Below the pieces are notes generated by a model. It had not been told where the DNA came from and ran no database searches. It saw only the letters and a program-made list of their open reading frames with translations. 64,000 bases of DNA from Heliocybe sulcata (taxonomy: Eukaryota > Basidiomycota > Agaricomycetes > Gloeophyllales > Gloeophyllaceae), in assembly GCA_004369045.1 (NCBI GenBank), contig ML213509.1:812858-876857 (forward strand), read 5' to 3'. Below, piece by piece: positions 49,917-61,800 of the stretch. How positions within the stretch are numbered: position 1 is the stretch's first letter; the number at the start of each line of letters is the position of its first letter. The position numbers and the translations under genes were made by a program.

Positions 49917-51753
49917 ATGGTTTTGACGGAACTACCGTCTGAACTCATCCAGAATGTTTTCGCCTGGCTCACCTGGAAGGAACTTCTCGCATGCCAAAAG
50001 GTTAAGAGGTACAACGCAAGTTGCCGTTCTATCGTCTAACCATGCACGCACGACTAGGTATGCAAGCTATTCTGCACGATAGTGCAGTCAACAACGCATC
50101 TGCAATACACCATCGAGTTGGCCGTTTCTGGCTATGTCCACGGCGCACCGGACGGACATGCATCTGCTGCAGAACTCCTGGCAAATCTCAGGCGACATCA
50201 GGATGCATGGAAGGACCCAGCCATTGACCGCGCAGAAATAATCGAGGTGGAGTACGACAGCGGTCGACCGTCCTCTGGCCCATTTACACGCTATGAGATT
50301 CACGATGATGTCCTCGTCGTGCTGCGCCGTAAAGGTCAATTGCAGCACACGCATACTTTCAACTCTCTCGACGTGATGCTACTCAACTGCAAAAACCGGT
50401 CCTTCCCATCATGGACTCTTGATTTTGATCGCGAATATACAGGACTAGCCTTTGACCCTGCGCAAGATCTGTTGATCTTGCGAGATGAGGGCGTGGAGCA
50501 ACAGGGGTAAGAGATTTTGTTGTTTTTTCTTGCGCCAATAATGAGGGAGGATTATCAGGTCATCCAACACTCATGTTGTCTATACGCGTTTCCAGCCCTT
50601 GTCTCTCAAGGATGGTACTCCGCATCCTCGTGTCCAAGTTAGTGATATCCGGATCACCCAGCCAGTCTTTCTGTCAATGATACTACTGGGGGACTTCATC
50701 GCATTGCCCATTATCCATGATCTGCGGTCCATTCACTCAGTTATCCTTATAAACTGGACCACAGGGGAATCTAGACTAGTACGTATTATCTACATGTCGC
50801 TACACTTAGTAATGGCTGCTCTGTCACAGATACGACCGGCATCGGGACTGGGCAGAAGTGTCAGGACTGCCCACATATGCTTCTTATCAGGACGCAGGTT
50901 GATGACAGTTGACGATCGGAGGCCCGCTTTGGATCTGTACGGCTGCGATAACGACACCTGGGATAACGTGCAACATATTGCCGTCCTGGATTTGCCACAC
51001 TATCGGCACTACTCTATTTCAGCTGCGATCCTCACTTCGTCTATCAACAGCGATACAAAGTGTGTCTATCCTTCTCTAAGAGGATTCTCTCCAGGATTCT
51101 ACCCCGCACCGCATAGAGCAGCTCTAGTTGCTCTTCAATTGCGCTTCATGCCCCACGCCTACAACTTGGACCAGGATACCAAGAACTACACGATCATAAT
51201 ATGCGTACCGGCGATGCTCGACATAATACACCAAGTTCGAGGTGAGACAGACGTCAGGATTCCTACTACAATCCAGTGGGAAACATGGGGCGCCTCCTGC
51301 ACTCGCTGGTTCGGCCATCTCGCCCCTCTCCATCAATTACGGATGTACGGATACCGTGTTGTGCTCCCAAATCGTATTCTGGACTTCAATCCGCTCGACA
51401 TTGCTATAGATCTAGCTATCGACGAAGCAACATGGTCGGCGCAATCCTCGGCCCCGGGACTAGGACGCGGAAGACCCAATTCTACGCGCTCGGGCGACGC
51501 AAGTGAGAATATCGTCACCGAGTCCTCCGTTATTCCGCAGATGAATTTGTTCTACCAGAACATCAGCACGCGCCTGCTATACCGCGAGACTGTGCTGGAA
51601 AGGTCTCTACCCTTCGCCGATCTGTATCCGAACCACGGTATTGTAGGACTAGAGGTCAGTAAAACGATTTATCTTGGTACTTTTGATTTGAATGCATTCG
51701 CACAGACCGACCGCATGCGGCATATCAATGCTCTCCATTTCTTGACTGTATAA
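49917..51753 (+). CDS. F-box protein
   Basis: Proposed exons are 49917-49988 (possibly a few bases longer), 50088-50506, 50559-50778 and 50830-51753, about 544 residues. The F-box is at the N-terminus: LTELPSELIQNVFAWLTWKE, then LLACQK. The second exon opens with THLQYTIELAVSGY, the usual next segment of the Agaricomycete F-box family. The rest is a long WD- or propeller-like region without a clear motif, containing YTRFQPLS, FIALPIIHDL and FADLYPNHG. F-box proteins bring substrates to SCF ubiquitin ligases; the substrate is unknown. The first junction is uncertain because the F-box loop after CQK is shorter than normal. The intron 50779-50829 is 51 nt, in frame and stop-free, so it may be spliced or retained. 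Confidence 0.78.
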
Positions 51754-51907
51754 TAAATTGTAGCGCTCCTAGAGCGGCGGGGATAGACAGCTCAACTATG
51801 ACATTGCACTCATTATTATCTACTCTGAAGTTAGTGTGACGTCATGATCACGTGGTAGTATCGCTGCTTCAGATCTGGACTTGGATCGAGTCAAGATCGC
51901 TTCTTGC

Positions 51908-52731
51908 ATGCTCAGACAAGGCCTTCGCCGTCTCGTCCGCCACAAGTCTCCCATTATCCGGCTGTCTATACACATGTCTGCTCCCGCCACAGTTGCCCAA
52001 GTGTCTGCCGACAAAATCTCCATCTTGAACCACCAGCAGTACGACGCCCCCGACACCCTCTCTCCGTCCACCGTCCTCCCCTCGCCGCTCGACCAGTTCC
52101 GCGCATGGTTCACCTCTGTGCAAGGCCATGTCCACGAGCCAGAGGCAATGGCGGTCTCGACCGCGACACCCGATGGCCTGCCTTCGACCCGCATCGTTCT
52201 CTTTAAACAGCTTGACTCGCGCGGCTTCGTCTTCTACACCAACTACACGTCCCGCAAGTCCAAGGAGCTAGAAGCTAATCCTCGCGCATCGCTCGCCTTT
52301 TACTGGCGGGAGGTGCATCGGAGCGTGAGGGTCGTCGGTCGGGCGGAGAAGGTGAGTAAGGAGGAGAGCGAGGAGTACTTCAGGAGCAGACCCTTGGGGA
52401 GCCGCTTGAGTGCGTGGGCGAGCAGGCAGAGCAGTGTCATCCAGGATGGGGATGTACAGAAGAAGATGAAAGAGCTTGAGCAGAAGTTTGGCATAAAGGA
52501 GGGTCAGCAAGATGCCGACATCCCATTGCCCGATTTCTGGGGAGGCTGGAGGATCCTACCCGAGTAAGCGTATAATTTACCATAATTACTGCTTGCGCTG
52601 AGACTGGCTATAGCGAAGTAGAGTTCTGGGGCGGCAAGCCATCGCGGGCTCACGATCGCGTACGGTATTTACGGGTAGAAGGGTCGTCGGATGATACACC
52701 CGAATGGAAGATAGACAGGCTATCCCCATGA
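51908..52731 (+). CDS. pyridoxamine 5'-phosphate oxidase
   Basis: The FMN enzyme oxidises pyridoxine- or pyridoxamine-phosphate to pyridoxal phosphate, the last step of vitamin B6 salvage. Exons 51908-52563 and 52614-52731 give 257 residues. Family landmarks are EPEAMAVSTATPDGLPSTRI, VLFKQLDSRGFVFYTNYTSR, KSKELEANPRASLAFYW, RSVRVVGRAEKV and the C-terminal VEFWGGKPSRAHDRVRY, which carries the substrate-binding Arg and His residues. The first 22 residues (MLRQGLRRLVRHKSPIIRLS) are basic and look like a mitochondrial signal. A second in-frame ATG at 51974 would give a cytosolic form (MSAPATV). The gene is convergent with MDN1, 147 bp away. Confidence 0.93.
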
Positions 52732-52878
52732 GTAAGATGGGTCCGCTGTGCATGGTTTCTTCGGGTTATTGGAACAATAGATCCTGTGGTAGACAAAATG
52801 GAAATGTACGCAATACACTGATGATAGCCAAAAGGACAAGAAATCTACGCTATATTACTTTTGTCCATTCGTACTGGC

Positions 52879-55800
52879 CTACTCCTCCGACACCCTCTCA
52901 AAGAACTGCTTCAAGGTCCCGCTCAGCACCTCCGGCAAAGCCTCCACATCCCTAAGCACCACATAATACTCGAACGGGAACGAATCCAGGTACCTCTCCA
53001 TCTGCAACTCCATCCGCCCGTCCTCCGTCGTCTTATACGACACCTGGTTCATCGACAAGATCGAACTCGAATTGGCATCGCCAGCCCCCGCGCTCGTCTG
53101 CGTATGCAAGGAATCCAGCACGACGAACACGATCATCACCTTCCTCTCCTCCGCCTTCCTAAGCACTCGCCGCAGCTTCTCGTGGTCCTGGCATATCCCA
53201 TCAGAAATGATAATCTCCAGCTGCCACAGCTCGCTCCCGGACGCGCTCATCTTCCGCTCTCGCGCCTCCTCGAGGACCTTCAAGCTGGTCTCTACCAGTT
53301 TAAGCACATCGGTCGCCTTCTGCGCAAACGTGAACGCCTCCACGACGTTCGCACCGGCGTTGTCGTTGAATGCACCCTGACCGCTGAAGCCATGTAGCAC
53401 CTCCACGCCCTCGCCAAACTTCGCGATCCCAACCTCGCCCACTTCGAGCTTGCCCAGGGCCTTCGCGACAAGCGCAAGCGTCTTAAACGCGAGCCCCACA
53501 CTCCGGCTCTCGCGCATACTGCGACTGTCGTCCAGCGCAAGCAGCACCTGGTACTCCCGCTCGCTCGGTCTTGTGCGCCGGAGCCAGATCTTATCCTTCG
53601 TGTACTCGCTCGCGATGTAGGGAATGATCTTCTTCATGTTCAGCCGCTTGCCCGTGCGGTAATCGCCCTTGAGCCGCGTCGCCCGCGTCGGCTCGAGGAT
53701 GAGACGCAACTGCTCGCAGAGGATGGAGGAGAGATGCGACGTCAGGTGAGAGTAATGTGACCAGAGGGATTGAGCGGTTTCTTGGCCATGCTCGGGCGAG
53801 GATAGGTAAGCTTGGAGCAGGGAGTCGGTATGCGTGGACAGCTCTTCTTCCTCCGCTAGAGTGATGTCCTCGTCTGGCTCATCAGTCGCTTTAGGGCCTG
53901 AGAGACCGCTGGGAGGTTGAGGGACTCCGGATGCATCCGGACGGTGGACCTGATTGCTCGTGAGAGCACTCTCGAGGTCGTGTTTCATCGCCTCACCAGT
54001 CGGTTCGGCATGCAAGTCCATTCTATCCGTGGCGGTCTCCCGAGGTTGCTCTGCGACAGGTTCGTCGACGTCCATAGGCACGTCTGCAATCTCCCTGTTC
54101 TGTTCCTGGTCGACGATATTGAGTTGACTCAGTCTGGCTGCTTCTTCGCCCGCAGCTGGACCAAGGGCTTGCATATCCTGATCCATATCATCAGGTCGAA
54201 GGTACTCGACTTCAGAGGTTCGAGCAGCGTCTCCTGGTTTCTCGACAGGCTGGTCAGGGCCGTTAGTGCTCTCCTGAATGTCGGCAAAGCGTCGCTGTAT
54301 CTCTTTGAGAGCCTCGCCAAGGTTGCGTAGAGGATTGGTCGCAATGGCTGCGGAGGGTTCCGAAGGAGCAGTACCTTGCCGTCTGACGCCGGTAGAAGAA
54401 ACGGCATTATCTTTGCTTTCTTCAGTGTCCTTGGCGTCCTTAGCCTCGCTCCCATCTGCCGTAGTCTGGTCTGCGGCGTTGTCAGCTGCTTCGAGCGACC
54501 TATGCAAGACGTCAGTGAACAGGTAGGTAGGAATGCTGCTGAGGCTCGCTTACTCTTGCTCAGAACCTGTCTCTCGCCCGACTGACCCTTGAGCACCAGC
54601 ACCTCCGCTCTGGTCTTCAGACTCGCCTGCTGGTGCCTCACCCTGCTGAGTTGGACCACGGACATCATTTTGGGCGTGCCCATCCCCGGCATGGAGGTCG
54701 GGCTGCGCGACAGCATCATCCTGCTGCTCTCCCGTGGCTTGGGGTTCGTCATCATGTCGATCCGTCTCCAGTGGAGGTGAGGCGGGAGCGTCATTCTCAT
54801 TCGCGTCAGGCGAGCTAGACCTATCCTCCACAGTGTCCATAGGATCGTCCTGTCCAGGCTCATCTCCTTCATCAGAAAGCATGTCGTCCTCATTGACCAT
54901 TGTGTCCGGCTTCTCTTCCGGGCCCAGATCAAGATCGTCAGGCAAGTCTAAGGCTTCGCCTTCTGGTACATGTTCATCCATAGGAGCACCGCTCGCGTCG
55001 GGATGGCTCTCGTCTGGCAGTTCCTCATCATTTTCCGGCTTAAGCTGCTCTTCAGGCGCATCAGACATGGGGTCTTGATCATCCTCCTTCCGAGGTGGGT
55101 TCTTCTTGGGTCTAGGGTTCTTGCCGTCTTGTTTGGCCGCCATGTCTTCCTGTCCTTCTTGTTCCGGTTGGGCATGGTCAGTCTGGTCGGCTTGCGACTC
55201 GTCTTTCCGTCCCTCGTCGCCCCACAACTTCTCGTCAACAGCAGAGGGATCGGATGAATCCAAGTCGCCCGTCTGTTCCTCCAGATCTTGTTCTTCATTC
55301 TCGTCCTCATCTTCGCCTTCTTCACTACGATCTGGCACATCCTCCAATTCCCCTCCAATGTCATCTTCCATCTCCATCCCTTCCGCCTTCTCCCCACTCT
55401 CCTCGGTCTCCTCCTCTTGGGGTTCCTCTCCCCGAAGACCTTCGACCTGACTCTCGTCCTCAATCTGATCACTCACATCCTTGGCTCCACTACCCTGACC
55501 CAAGCCAACACCTGATTCATCCATCTCCGCGCCTTCGCCTTGCGCGTCCTCCTCTGACTCTGGAGGCTGACAAAATCCTTGAGTCGCTAGAGCGTATATG
55601 ACGTTGCACAGGACGAAACTGAACTTTAGCAGCGCCTTGGCCCAGTAGCCATGATTGATGAGTTGTTCCCGGACAAGCAGCATATATCGATCCATGAAGG
55701 GCAGGAGTCGTGATACCTCCGCCTCGGACTCTTCCTTGGAAGCCGAGCCCAGGTGAGATAGCATGTCGCCCAAGTTCTGGACGAGACTATCCAGCTTCAG

Positions 55801-58800
55801 TGAACTTGTGATGTTACAAACAGAGCGGCATCTATCATAGATTGTTTCGTCATCCTCCGTTTGTGTTGTCTCTGGACACAATCGCAACAGATCTTGGACT
55901 CTGACAAGGAGAGTTTCGACAATGGAATCGGGAGAATAGTCTCTGTCCGCGAGTCCACCTGAGCCAAATGCGACAGTCGAGGGCAGTGCTTGCAAGGTAA
56001 GCCAATCAGTTACGCCTGCGAGGAGGTAATGCAGATGAGGCGTGTCCCGGCTCCAGACTTCGAGAGATCTCTTCAACTGGCGCAGATGTACCAAACTACT
56101 CTCCAAGACGTGCTTCTCCTCTGAAGGCAAGACTCAGTAAGGCTAAACAACTTGCGAGATATCAATATGACGCACCTGGCAGTAGCAACGCAGGTGACGT
56201 CAACCGTATATTGACTAGTACGCGGCTCACACTCTTCTGCCAAGTTTCCGTTGATTCTATGGCACGTTCCACTTGAGAGGCAAGAGAGGCCGTGATAGCT
56301 TCAGAAACAGCATTCGGCTCAGAGGCTCGCACTTCTCTCGAGAGTTCATCAAGGGCATTGACAGCTTTTGTGAGGACAGTCTTCAGCTGTGCTGCAGCTG
56401 TAACGACCTCTACACCTGCTGTTTCTGCCCTAGTAGTCGGTTCGAGCATGCGCAGACGCTCGGATATGTTGACGAGACTCTGGTAATGGGGCAATGCCCG
56501 TGCCAAACTAGATAATCTTACTCAAATACCGTCGTATCGTAAGGCTAGAACTAGTACTCACCTGCTCCTTGTATATAAAGATAACGACAGCGCAGACTCC
56601 AGGAAGCCAATACCTCTCTGAAGGTCCCGCGTTGTCACATCTGTACTGTGATTGGACGGGCTATCTCGCAGCTCTGGCAGCAAGCTATTCAGACGATCGA
56701 TATAACCGTCAATTTTCTTGGCAGAGAAACATTCCGCCACGACGCTGAAGACAGGTTGCTCTCGCGTCCACCGGGGGTCCCTCTGCCGACTCAATACCTC
56801 GGGCTTCACGTTCGCATTGAACCCTATCCGCTTGAGCTCCTTGAGGAGGTCACTCCATGCTCTGCGCTTGCGGACGAGAAGAGCCTTCAGCTGTCCGACG
56901 CGTTTCTCGGAGGCAAGGGCTTTAGGGATGGATAAAGCCGCTAGCTTCTGAGATGTCAGTATAATGTCCGTCGTTAAGTCCTCGAGAGACTGTGCGTGCT
57001 GAGATTGCAGACAGGGACGTATGTGGGACTCGACCATGCTGCTGAATTTCTGGAACGTACGACCCAGGTTAGCAAGGTGGTCTGTCGCTCCTGGCCTACT
57101 CCCATGACTGGCAATCTGGTTTATGGAGGGGGGAGAATCCCAGGTCGTGACCCAGTCGTCGGTCGCCATATCCTCCGAACTAATTCTTGCGGACTGGAGA
57201 AGCGGCATTATTGGTTGACGGAGGATGTCCTTGAACTTGCGTATTGTCTTGTATAGCTGATGATGCGTCCTTTTCGCACTTGCCTTTAGGGCCTGCACAT
57301 TGATGTCTTTCCAGCTTGCGAGTTTGATGAACTCGTTTATATCCTTCTCGAGGGTGCTTCTCTGCTGAAGCAACGACGACTGAATCGCATCCGAAAACCG
57401 TGAGAAATATCTCAAAGTATTCGACAGGAGGACATGAGAGCGAGATAGCGCGATCTTCATCTGGCCTTCATGGGACGAAGTCAGGAGACCTGCGAAGGAA
57501 ACGAAGGATCCGAGCAACTGCATCCGCTTCTCGAATTGACCAAGCGGGCTAGACTTGACATACTCATCGAGAAGAGGTACAAGGGATTGCAAGTAGTCAT
57601 CTAGCCCGTCCGGCTCATCAGCAAGGGATAACACCCCTTTGATGGCAGCCTCGTACAAGCGGAACCACCATTGCGAGACTTCCTCTCCGAACGCGGCAGT
57701 CTGGGCTTCCAGTAGCCTCCGCCAGCCCGAAAGCTCGTAACGCCTCCACTCGACAATCTGAGACGAGAGCGCCGACCGGTGGGCTTTCAACGTATTCTCA
57801 CGGTTTGCGAACATTTCCCAGTCGTCCGTTTGCACCAGCAATTGCTCTAGAGCCGACAGGATCTTCGCCACAGGGCTTTCTAGGTCTAGACTGAGCACGA
57901 AGTCGCAGCGAGCCTTCAAATGCTGCAAGACCATCTGATCTGGCCAGTCCTCGATCAGTTCATCCAGCCTAACTCTGAGAGAAGAGAGAATGTCGAAGGC
58001 CTTCTTAACCTCCGGAATATTCGGATCCCTGTAGAAATCAGGACTCCTGTTCTGAACAGTGGTCGTGGTGAACGCAAGCAGCTGATCCTGAAGAAGAGCC
58101 AGCTGGTAATACATACTGTCGGCGTCGAGTGTCTCGGGAAGTCGGTAGTAATTGCACGACACCAGGCCATCCAGAGTATGTCTCCTGACTTGACGGAACA
58201 AGGTCGGGACGTTCTCCATCGTCGCGGACGTAGTGGAGAACAGCAGGGCATGGGCTTTCAGCAGAATATGCGTGCGCAGTAGATCGACGGCCGGCAAGGT
58301 GACACGGCCTCCGGAGCTCTGAGGTGAGGACTCCATTTCGAAGATATCATCGAAGTCCGGGAACAAGGCTCGGAACTCGGCTTCTTGTAGCTCTGCCTCG
58401 CCGGCAAAGTCACCCTGGCCATCCTTGCGTTTGTACAGAGAGTCAGATGCTTGTTCTGCCTCTTGCTCCTTGGCTCGGTCAATCAACCAGAGTCTGCATA
58501 CCTGATCATATAAGGAGACGACCAGAGGCAGGTGGCTAGATATGTCTGCACCAGCAGAGATGTCATGGACAGCGGCAACCAGTTTCAGCAACGGTGACTT
58601 GAGTCCCTCGAGTCCAGCTAGTAGTGGATGAGCTGACTGGAGGACCCGCTCACTGCTGTGAACCGAAGGAAATGCGACTAAAGCCGACGCGATACTGTAC
58701 ACATCGTCCGAAATCTCCCGCGAAAGTTCAGCCATGAGACGCAGACCAAGCCTCATATACAGAAGAGCCAATTGGATTGGACGGGCTATATCAATCAAGT

Positions 58801-61800
58801 CTGGATATGCGGTCTCCAACCTCTGATAGAAACCTATGATTGATTCTTGAAGCACTCCTTCACGTAGGTGTGCGCCAGGATCTAGTGCTTTGATGGCATG
58901 GAGTAATGCGTCGACTTTCTGCCAAGGGAGGACCTGCGTCTGGAACTGCCGAACTTCAGACCAGAAACCATGCACCCGTGGTACATTATAGACGTCCCTG
59001 AGCAACGCTGGCCTTTCTTGAACCATGCGAGCGGTTGTGCTTTCGAGGAAGGACTTCAAAATGGCTATCACACTATTCGAAGTCTGACCAGTAAAACGGT
59101 CTTCAAGACTCGCTTGCAGGTCTATGTGCTCCAAAATAGTCTTGCGCCTATCCTGTAGAAGCTCGATCGTGCATGCTTTGATCGCAGCTGGATCGATTGG
59201 AACGTCGGGCACATAGAGATCTAAGAGCAGTCTAGACAGGCCAATCCAGCCTCGTCCTAGGGCTTCGAGAGTATCAGACCTGCATTGCGGCTGGTCGGAC
59301 AGTGATAAGACTGCACGACGAAGGTGGCGATCGAAGCAATTTTTGAGTTCGGTATGACCGCTAGTGTCAAGGAAGGAGATGAAACGTCGTGCAAAATCGG
59401 GGCTCCTGAGGTCAAGGGTCCTCTGCAGTGCGAGGAGAGTATGTTGATGCGATGCATTATCCGCATTAGACAAAAGGGAAGAGATGACCTTGATGAGAGC
59501 GAGTCAAACTAAGTCTGAAGGGACGTGTGCAATCTACAACGCACCAATAACACTGATTGAAACTGGATAGTGACCAACTGAGAAAGACGTGGCATAGCAT
59601 TAGAGCGATGTGAGTGCACTGCTCTTCTGTGCCTGCGAATGGACGCTTCATACGTGTTGATGCAGGATAAAGGTCGACGTCTTCCATCGCTACGTAATCG
59701 TCTGCATGTTAAACAAGCCAAGTGGAGAATTACTAGCCAATACTGACCTCTTCAGGATGCTACAATATAGTTCCACCGGTCGGAGCAGGATTGACGGGCC
59801 ATCGAAGTTCTAGCGATGCATTAATAAAGGGAGATCCGGGTTTTCAGTCCACTGACATGGTCCTCAAAGGAGGTGCGCCACAGTGCCTGGAGCCACTCCA
59901 TTTGCGCAGCGGCCAGAATGAATGGTCGAGCTGCGGAGGTTCACGGCATTAACTGATAGCGCATATGATCTGATGAGTGTGACGCACAAATGCCCGCGTC
60001 TATGGTCCAAATGGCGTGCTGATAGGGCAGTATCCGAAGGAGTGACTGGTCAGGATAGACGCAAACCATATCGATCGCCTGCTGCACATCATGCAGTCCA
60101 TCCACCCTCGAGAAGTCTCCTATTGCGACAAGAGCACCCAATTCCATCATAAGCAAAGAAGGATCTGCAGGCTGTTGCCTTATTCCATTCTTTCCGCTAT
60201 TCCCATCAGGCAGACACTGATGATATCTCAGTATCTTGTCTAATAACAGGAGGTGGAATTCTCACCTTCTTCAACTGTTCAAAAACCGATGTCGATATCT
60301 TATCAGGCATCATAGAAGGATCAGCATCTAGTGTGTATAGAGCCAACGCTGGGAATACGCTGACACGTTCTGTGACATTTTAGCCTCAGGTCCAGGTAAC
60401 AATGCATGTGAAGCCAACCTTCCACGAGATTAATTCGCCCTGAGTCGCACATTACTTCATTCACTCTAGCAATATCCTCTGGGGCTGCTCTGATACCCAA
60501 CAGGTATGACCAGATGCGGGTAAGCCCGAGACCCGCTTCCATAGCAGTAGCATTCTCAAGGGCCCTTGCCGCTTCCATGACATCTACAAAGGCTGGTGAG
60601 GTGATGTGCACAGCATCCTTGACCCATTGCACGACAGCACAGGCGCTGGAATAGTCAAAGTGACCGTCGCTAGTAATTCTGGAAAGGTACCATGCTATCT
60701 CCTGAAGTTGAGCCGCGATCTCGATGTGGTCCTGTGACGATGCGTCAATATAACTGCGAGTAAAACTAGCATCACTTCAGCACACCGTTGCTTCCTGCCA
60801 CAGGGAGGGCTTGAATGTCTCGAAGATGCGATATGCGAGTGTACGTATTGCCAGCATCAGCTGATTCAGTTCTTGCAGCCCACGGGGTGCATTGTGTCCC
60901 GAGGCCAACTCCAACGTTGATATTGATACTTTCTGGGACTCTGCAGTCATCAGATTCGGATTTGCGAATAAAGCATCGTACTGGAGTGCGCCCATCAGAT
61001 TGAGTACATGGACGGTCGTCTCTCGCTCAAGACGTTCTCCGTCGTCCTTCGTCATGGACTCCACGCTATGATTGAGAAACATGTCTATAGACTGAAACGG
61101 AAGTCAGCCAGCCGTCACATTCCTAGAATACGGGGAAAATCGCACCTGAGTCAACAGCAACGCCCGGGGAGACTTCCAGTCAAGATGATATCTGTCAATG
61201 AAATGTGAATGCAGCTGTTGAAGAAGGCCGGAAGCGGATTGCTCCAACAAAGCCGCAATCCATCTAGGCTTCTGAATTTGAGAGTCAGGGACAAAAGAGG
61301 CCAACACGCGTAAGTATTGCCGTCCACGGGTCGGCGCGAACGTGTAGCCGAAGAAGCAGGTCAATGCTTTGCTTGTAGCTGGTTGCAGTTGGGAGGATAG
61401 AGGCGACAACGGCGCATCACGCATAACAGATGTAAGGCGAGAGTCAGATTGCACCAAAGAAAGCGACGACGCATTGGCTCTGAACTGTCCTGTGTTGTCA
61501 ACTTGATGGATGCCTCGCCGATGAGATTCATGCGAAGCATGGTCGCATTGCAAGTCTCCTTCAGTAGAGTGGAGGGACTCCGGAATCCGGAAGTATGAGC
61601 CTAATCCACGTTGGTCCTTCCCCTTGGCGTGCGGAGACAAAGATATCTCCACACCACGGTTGCGCATGGCGCGGGATAGCTCACCATTCTGGGGATCAAC
61701 GGACATGAATAGTCGAAAGGAGGGATGAGGGACTATAATCTCGAGTTCACCGGCCACTTGCCCCTTCTCGTTCAGCGTCAATACACCGCCAGGTTCGCAT

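Noticed and set aside
54129-55472. Antisense and shifted frames across the acidic region of MDN1
   Set aside because: They arise from the repetitive Glu/Asp codons of the real frame and are shadows.
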